Assembly (NCBI RefSeq): GCF_040412425.1
Contig: NC_089781.1
Coordinates: forward strand, 51,807,227 to 51,871,226
DNA from: Macrobrachium rosenbergii
Lineage: Eukaryota; Arthropoda; Malacostraca; Decapoda; Palaemonidae
Direction: 5' to 3'
Length of the DNA stretch: 64,000 bases
This document shows, piece after piece, positions 57,737 through 64,000 of this stretch. A program made the position numbers and the translations under genes. How positions within the stretch are numbered: position 1 is the stretch's first letter; every line of letters starts with the position of its first letter. The notes below the pieces were generated by a model. The model was not told where the DNA came from. It saw nothing but the letters and a program-made list of their open reading frames with translations, and made no database searches.

Positions 57737-59270
57737 TTACTTATCCCCCGGGTTTGAATCCAACGATTCACAACGGGATAAATAATCTGCTATGACATTA
57801 CCTTTTCCTGAAATGTGTTTAACTCTTACATTATACGGTTGCAGGCATAAAGACCACCTGGTCAATCTCATATTATTATTTTTCATCTTATTGATGAACG
57901 AGACTGGGTTGTGATCCGACAACACTAAAATTTCTTCATTCCTAGGTCAGTTCACATGCACTTCAAACTTTTTCAATGCTGTGATTAATGCTAATGTTTC
58001 TTTTTTGATTGTTGAGTAAGTTTTCTGGTGCTTTTTCAACTTTGAAGACATGAAACATACTGGATGGAAGATTCTGTTGTCATCTTCTTGAAGTAGAACA
58101 GCTCCAATTCCACAGTCAGATGCATCAACTTGTATCACAAACTTATTATTGAAGTCTGGAGCTTGAAGCACTGGTCTTGAAGTTAATATGGCTTTAACCT
58201 TCTCAAATGATTCTTGACATTCTGGAGTCCAAACAAACTTTTTTTAGGACTGGTTAAGTCAGTTAAGGGAGCTACTACGGCTGAGAAATTTGGACAGAAT
58301 CAGCAATAAAATCCAGCCATGCCCAAAAATCTTTGTAGCTGTTTCCTTGGAGCAGGAGGGGTAGCCTTACGGATGCCTTCTACATTAGCATCAATAGGAG
58401 CGAGAAGGCCTTTTCCAACTTCAAATCCTAGATACTGTACAGTTGCCTTTCCAAACTCACTTTTTTGCAAGTTGATTGTTAGTCCTGCCCCCCGTAGTTT
58501 CTTGAACACTTTTCTTAATATCCTCAGATGTTCTTCCCATGTATTAGAATAAATCACAATGTCATCAAGGTATACACCCACTCCTTCTATTGAGCCTAGT
58601 ATTAGATCCATCACTCGCTGGAATGTTGCAGGTGCATTCATCAGACCAAACGGCAAAACAGTGTATTGATACAGTCCAAAAGGAGTAATGAAAGCTGACA
58701 GCAACTTAGCATTCTCATCTAAGGGAATTTGATAATATCCTTTCAAGAAGTCTATCTTGGAAACAAATTTGGCTTGCCCAGTATCATCAAGTAATTGATC
58801 AATAACAGGCACTACTATTGATGCTAATGTAGAAGGAATTCAGTTTCCTATAATCAGTACACATCCTAAACGAGCCTTCTGGTTTCTTCACTAACACACA
58901 AGGAGAACTATAATGACTTGAACTGGGTTCTGCTAATCCATGCTGCAACAAATATTCAACTTCTTTCATCAAAACATCTCGATGAAAAGGTGATAAGCGA
59001 TAAGCTCTCATTTTAAAAGGTTTTCCATCTTCTCTGATCTTTATCTCATGCTTTGTCAGGTTGGTACACCTAGGTACATCTGCAAAAATTTCAGGGAAAC
59101 TTTGAATCATTTCACTTAATTCACTACTTTGCTCAACACTCAGATGTTTTAGTTTATCTTCCAAATTTTCTAATATTGAAGTATTGTTCATCTTGCATTC
59201 AGCTCCCAATTCGTAGCCATCATCGTCCTCTGTAGATGAAGTTGTCTGTGTTATTGACACTGTTTCAGTT
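57737..59270 (-). pseudogene. Array unit 2: linker, reverse transcriptase and RNase H
   Basis: The frame 59260-58799 begins MSITQTTSSTEDDDGYELGA and runs through FPEIFADVPRCTNLTKHEIK (pre-RT block), AYRLSPFHRDVLMKEVEYLL and CVLVKKPEGSFRMCTDYRKL. A small break is followed by 58812-58300 with SKIDFLKGYYQIPLDENA, TVLPFGLMNAPATFQRVMD, GVYLDDIVIYSNTWEEHLRI (catalytic YLDD), LGFEVGKGLLAP and RKQLQRFLGMAGFY. TGA stops at 58300-58302 and 57947-57949 are at the same positions as in unit 1. RNase H ends at 57737 (VIADYLSRCESL). RT is almost complete apart from these. Confidence 0.9.
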
Positions 59271-59388
59271 TTAGTTGATCAACAACTCTGAAGAACAGAT
59301 CAGCCAACGTTGTATCCCTCTTCTGCAGTTTCATTAGCTTCTCTCTAGTCACTTGACCAACTTCAAGGGCTGAATTCTCCATATCTGC

Positions 59389-60303
59389 TTACTCTGCTTC
59401 TGTAGTTTCACTACTATCTTCAGGAACACTTTGACTACTCGGAGTCTCTTCAGTAACAACAGGGTCCTCTTCTTCTTGGGAAATCTCTTCATTACTACCA
59501 CTAGGGGAAACTTCACTTTCCGGGAACAGTTCCTCTAAGCTTAAAGATCCTTCACTGGATTCTTCTGGTGCAGGTAAATCCTCAGTATCTTCACTTGCAG
59601 ACATAGTTCTCTTCATACTCCTGGTAGTTACACAACTTGGAAACAGGTGGGGGTTTTTCTGCTCTAAATCTACCGTAGGACTAACCCTTAACGGTTTGTC
59701 TGTCACCATAGGACAAGGAACAAATGGTACACCACCAACTTCATTACCCAGTAAAACATGTACACCTTCAACAGCTAGTGAGTCCTTTACAGCAAAATCA
59801 ACATTCCCTGTCATCAATTCACAGGACATATGCAAGCGGCATATAGGAGTTACCTCTTCTCCTATACCCTTCAAAATAACTGAATCTCCGGTGAGATTCT
59901 TCTCCAACTGTGGATGAGCACCACGAACTACCACACTATGGTTACTCCCCGTATCACGTAATACTTTGACTGGTACCTGCACACTTCCTCCTTGAGTTGT
60001 CAGCGTACCTTCATAGATATATGGCTTAAAAGCCTCCAAGCTGCTCAGCCACTCACTGCTTGAAGTTACATTTCCACTGGTTGCTAAACACTCTGCTTGT
60101 TTAGTTTCAGTCATCCCCACACTGCTCTTCGTAGTTTGCTTCACCTGGTTACCTTTAACCACTTGACCAACTGGTTTGGTCTGCTGTTGTGTCTGATAAC
60201 AATCTCGACTGTAGTGTCCCACTCTTCCACACTTGTAGCAGACAACATTAGTCTTCTGTATCTGTCTTGAGAACAGACTGGTTGATGAGGATTTGACATT
60301 CAA
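59389..60303 (-). CDS. Array unit 2: nucleocapsid-protease frame (304 residues)
   Basis: An open frame with a CCHC knuckle near its start (CYKCGRVGHYSRDC) and protease at residues about 85-190 (VKVLRDTGSNHSVVVRGAHP, VHVLLGNEVGGVPFVP). An acidic Ser/Glu tail follows, ending at the point where integrase should begin. Integrase is deleted: 59270-59290 joins directly to the RT linker. The frame looks intact, but it sits in a defective element. Confidence 0.82.
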   Translation of the reverse strand: MNVKSSSTSLFSRQIQKTNVVCYKCGRVGHYSRDCYQTQQQTKPVGQVVKGNQVKQTTKSSVGMTETKQAECLATSGNVTSSSEWLSSLEAFKPYIYEGTLTTQGGSVQVPVKVLRDTGSNHSVVVRGAHPQLEKNLTGDSVILKGIGEEVTPICRLHMSCELMTGNVDFAVKDSLAVEGVHVLLGNEVGGVPFVPCPMVTDKPLRVSPTVDLEQKNPHLFPSCVTTRSMKRTMSASEDTEDLPAPEESSEGSLSLEELFPESEVSPSGSNEEISQEEEDPVVTEETPSSQSVPEDSSETTEAE

Positions 60304-61423
60304 TTGCTGAGGGGTGTTACCTGGCTTTGTATTGGCATAGCCACTAGAAGGATTTCCAGTTGTAATGTTCCTGAAATTTGGATGAGACCTGAAACCTGTG
60401 AATTGTTGGTTCTGGTACTTAACATTATAATTTCTTTTGCTACTATTATATTAAAGTCTTCACTTAGTGTAGCAGCTTTGTCAAGTTTCTTAACCTCTCT
60501 CTCTCTTAAATAGGCTCTTATGTGTTCAGGAATTCCTCTAAGATATTGTTCTAGGACTACTAACTCCTCAAGTTCGTCCATAGATTTAACTTTAACAGCC
60601 TCCAACCATCGTTTAAAACATCTTACTTTGTAGGCATAATCCAAGAAAGTTATCTTGTCATCCTTTCTCAAAGATCTGAATCTTTCATTGTAATATTCAG
60701 GGTCATCTGGTAAACTTGTAGCACATTGTGTTTGAGTACCTTGTACTCTTTACACTGATCAGCTGATAAGGCTAAATAGGCACTTCTTCCTTTACCAATG
60801 AGAACACTCTGTAACAAGACCGACCATTTATCCTCTGGCCATCCCATACCTGAAGCCACTTTTTCAAAGTGATCAAAAAACTCATCTGGAGCTTCTTCTG
60901 TAAACTTTGGAATTAACTTCTGCACTCTTACTACATCAAATACAGGGTCTGAATCACCTTGAGTAGGGTTAGACGGTGTTACAGGTAATGTGGATTGAGC
61001 TTTTATTAACTCCATCTCCCTTTCATGTCTTGCTCTTTCTCTTTCTGCCTGCATTTTCTCTCTTTCAGCCTGCATCTTCAGCTTAATCAAATTTTCTTCT
61101 ACTTTTATACGTCTTAGTTCTGCTTCTGCATCACTTTTCTCTTTCTTTTCCTCATGTTTATCAATAAGTTCTGCCTCAGCTGCATTCAACAACTCTTGCG
61201 CATCTCCTAGCTCTTCATCTATTTCACCAGAGTCCATCAATGCTTGGATTGCAATATATTTGATTTGTGCCTTAATCAAACCACTAGACACATTACCCCC
61301 ACATGCCACTGCTAAAGCAATCCACTGTGCCTTAGTCAGGTTGGATTCAGATAACTCCTGGATGGAAGGAGTTGCTAAAAACTTCTGAACATTGAACAGA
61401 GCCATTTTCTCAAAGTTACTCAA
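60300..61423 (-). pseudogene. Array unit 2: gag
   Basis: 251-residue frame 61423-60668 starting MSNFEKMALFNVQKFLATPS; the start is supported by unit 1, the first in-frame Met after the leader. It has the N-terminal helical domain, a Glu/Arg-rich coiled coil with repeated KMQAERE units (residues about 95-145), and the SCAN-like capsid with LIPKFTEEAPDEFFDHFEKV. A one-base shift near 60700 passes to the frame 60671-60300 (KDDKITFLDYAYKVRCFKRW, LEQYLRGIPEHIRAYLRERE). Confidence 0.88.
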
Positions 61424-61520
61424 CTAAATAATTCACAATACAAAGCAAAAAATAACTATGTGGTCACTCTCCTATCAAAATATATCCTTAACACCATAAA
61501 CCAGAGTGATATTTTGTTTT

Positions 61521-61542
61521 GTTCCCGGGTCTCTGGGCACCA
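61521..61542 (-). other. Primer-binding site of array unit 2
   Basis: TGGTGCCCAGAGACCCGGG, ten bases after the LTR3 end. Agrees with unit 1 over 15 bases and then diverges. Confidence 0.6.
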
Positions 61543-61552
61543 AACAATATAA

Positions 61553-63282
61553 TGTCAAGATGCATATCAAGTACCTGGTTATTACACAACTAATCTCAAA
61601 ATTCAAAAATATAACTCACTTCAGCCAGATACCTGAACTCTCATAACATTAATTATTACGACTGAGTACTCTAAAGGTAACAGTGATCCCTTAAGAAAAA
61701 ATTATTTATTAATTGAAAAAATCAAACTAAGTCTATCAGAATATGTGTGAGGTATCAAAAATTAAACTAGAAATATTCTGGAGTACAAGGGCATCACTCC
61801 ATCAAAAAACTCTAACTGTTTCCCTGGTCTTAATTCACTTTAGCAAAACTAAAAGAACAAAACATGTTTATCACTTTGCCTTATGCACACACAATCAATC
61901 CTATTCACTGGTGATCAATAAATGAAACACTTTTTCTAAAAATGTTAAATATAAAAATTTATTTTCAAAATCAAAGTTTATAACCAGAATTCACAATCTG
62001 AAATATTTATTATTACTTGAAAATAACACAACACTTAATTAATTCTTGAATTAAATTATGAAACAAAACTAATTCACAAAAACTTTATCAGGAATTTAAA
62101 TTAATCAAGCAAAATTTAAACTATCAAGAATTACTCAAGATTTGAAAAGAAAATCTTAACAAATGAAATATTAAATCAAGTATGCAATGTTAAATTAAGT
62201 ATGCAATGTTAAATTACCAAGAAATATTTAAAATGCTATGTAAATAAATGTTACATCACAAACATAATAAATGTGAAAATATGAAGAGATTGTAAATAGA
62301 AAAACACACAAAAATACACAATAGATTTATCAATAATGATTTCACTCGGTCAAAATTTCCTAACTTATCATACCATGGTATTAATAAGTAAAATTCACGT
62401 TACCTTACACAAACTTGTTAAAACCTCTGTAAATCACTTGCTGCAGCTGCGTTACCACAAAACACACTTTTTTACCAGGCGCCGTTACAAACTAAATAAC
62501 TTTGCTAAATTCAGATCTCAAAAGTTAATGCTAATACGTGACCACAAAACACTACGTTAAAAGTAATCTCTTTTTTAGGAACGAGAGAGAGAGAGAGGGA
62601 AGCAAATCAACTAGTCTCAGAAATCAGAATGAAACAGATTTTAGAATTCCAGTAACACGTGAAACAATTACATGATGTCATTAAAGCATTTTGGGTACGA
62701 GATACAAAAGTTCTAGAAGCAGGGAGGTGACGTCATTAAAGCATTTTGGGTGCGGGATACCATGGAGAAACTTCTAGAAAGAAAGTTACATCATTCCAGC
62801 AAAACGTTTTGAATGCAATCTTACAAAACATGGTGTAACTGATCAGGACACGTATTCTTTCTCTCAAAGTGGTGTACGTGACTCGAACAACGCATGTAAC
62901 AACATGAAATCACTCGTCTTGAGCTCGTATGGAACGAATCAGCATTTGTTTTCCAAACCTGTCATCACGACCCAAAACAAAGCACTCTCTCTTATCTCAA
63001 CGGATGACAATTGAAACGATACAAGTCTTTGCTGGGCACACACGTGTTCATATACTATGCTTTTATCAAGAAAGATATTATTCATTCTAAACTACATTAC
63101 TATTAAAACTGTATTATCAATTCTAAATCGCGCTATTAAGCTACTTAATCATTAGTTCTTTTGAGATCTGATGCCAAACTAAATATGACACTTCAACAAT
63201 CATTATCATTACATATAACACAAAATAGAAACGTAAATATGTCAAAATTATAGGATGATATATGCATTACAAGGCAACATCA
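61553..63282 (-). mobile_element. LTR3 (5' LTR of array unit 2)
   Basis: 1730 bp. Its outer end (63282) meets a long (TA)n tract. Heat-shock element 62766-62780, CRE 62728-62735, GAGA tract 62583-62597. Confidence 0.93.
62766..62780. promoter_or_regulatory. Heat-shock element in LTR3
   Basis: AGAAACTTCTAGAAA, identical to the other two LTRs. Confidence 0.65.
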
Positions 63283-63391
<109 letters not shown>

Positions 63392-63529
63392 CTTTTATCA
63401 CATCACCGTGATTCATATACAATCAGTAAGCTACAAACGTTCTTTAATGCCCAATTCGCTCTACCTAGGAAATAATACATTTTCAAATATGTTACTGAAG
63501 GGGAATTTTTTAGTTGATAATAAGTTCGT

Positions 63530-63615
63530 CGTCCCGTGGGCTCGAACCAGCGAAGGACAAGAACTCAGGACTACAGTGGACGCATTTAACCCACGTGGCC
63601 AGCAAGTGAGGTATA
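63530..63615 (-). other. tRNA-like pol III promoter segment, unit 1 (SINE-like)
   Basis: B box GGTTCGAGCCC at 63538-63548 (exact consensus) and A-box-like TGGCCACGTGG at 63591-63601, 42 bases apart, as in tRNA genes. No full cloverleaf is evident, so a tRNA-derived SINE head is more likely than a tRNA gene. Confidence 0.55.
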
Positions 63616-63879
63616 AGTGGATATAGTCTCCAATATACAAATCACCCGTCGAACTTAGGTGTTTGTATTTAGAGACGATATCCACCCACCTCTGCCATGC
63701 TAACCGTGTAGTGCATTTGTCGCACGCAGTCATATTATGACTTTTTATCACATCACCGTGATTCATATACAATCAGTAAGCTACAAACGTCCTTTAATAT
63801 CCAATTCTCTCTACCTCGGAAATAATATATTTTCATATATGTTACCGAAGGGGAATTTTTTAGTTGATAATAAGTTCAT

Positions 63880-63965
63880 TGTCCCGTGGGCTCGAACCAG
63901 CGAAGGACAAGAACTCAGGACTACAGTGGATGTATTTAACCCACGCGGCCAGCAAGTGAGGTATA
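63880..63965 (-). other. tRNA-like pol III promoter segment, unit 2
   Basis: B box at 63888-63898 identical to unit 1; A-box-like TGGCCGCGTGG at 63941-63951. Offset from unit 1 is exactly 350 bp. Confidence 0.55.
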
Positions 63966-64000
63966 AGTGGATATAGTCTCCCATATACAAATCGCCCGTC

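Noticed and set aside
63530..63615. Functional tRNA gene
   Set aside because: A and B boxes are present, but no complete cloverleaf or clear anticodon arm could be drawn by eye.
63461..63976. Repeated 79-123 residue frames ending QQVRYKWI at the right end
   Set aside because: They span the tRNA-like tandem repeat; identity between units reflects repeat copying, not protein conservation.

Overview
The window reads as repeat-dense nuclear DNA of an arthropod, most likely a crustacean. The grounds are several invertebrate-type LTR retrotransposon families, long (TA)n, (CT)n and GATA tracts, Merlin, Tigger and Helitron traces, and one intron-bounded exon of a glycine-rich chitin-binding (CBM14) protein. 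There is no bacterial operon, no rRNA and no CRISPR array. The species assignment is inference. Nearly every coding segment belongs to a mobile element, and most are broken.

Positions 1-33.6 kb are a nested retrotransposon graveyard with a large inverted duplication. The left arm (1-7027) is the reverse complement of the right arm (17105-25974). Both arms carry the same Ty1/copia fragment, the same unclassified filler and the same Ty3/gypsy insertion. That gypsy family has a C-x2-H-x9-C-x3-C Gag zinc motif and a primer-binding site matching tRNA-Trp, the signature of the CsRn1/Kabuki clade. It is present as copies A (3176-7027, minus), B (7028-8280, minus, truncated), C (about 10672-13553, minus, truncated), D (17105-22246, plus) and E (26423-31502, plus). 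D and E still have 4-bp target duplications (AGCC and CATG). C, D and E sit inside older elements: C in gypsy relic M1 (about 9.34-15.2 kb), D in a possible DIRS-like relic (15.6-17.1 plus 22.25-22.57 kb), and E in gypsy relic M2 (24.5-33.6 kb).

Positions 33.6-47.8 kb are sparser. They hold a Helitron-like 5' end (33752), a (CT)n tract, a Merlin-like (IS1595/ISXO2-type) DNA transposon candidate (35381-38808) with internal tandem repeats and a 10-bp flanking direct repeat, a third gypsy relic M3 (39.9-40.96 kb), a GATA microsatellite and a Tigger/pogo-like transposase relic (44.8-45.6 kb). The only plausible host gene is the CBM14 exon at 47904-48908 on the minus strand.

Positions 49.2-63.3 kb are the most unusual part: a 14-kb array of LTR - internal - LTR - internal - LTR, minus strand, lying between two long (TA)n tracts. 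LTRs are about 1.73-1.76 kb. Domain order is Gag, protease, integrase, reverse transcriptase, RNase H, so integrase is upstream of RT as in Ty1/copia and in the Gmr1-like branch of Ty3/gypsy. Every LTR holds a perfect three-pentamer heat-shock element, a perfect CRE palindrome and a GAGA tract, which suggests stress-responsive control. The window ends in a 350-bp tandem repeat whose units contain tRNA-like pol III A and B boxes, probably SINE-derived.
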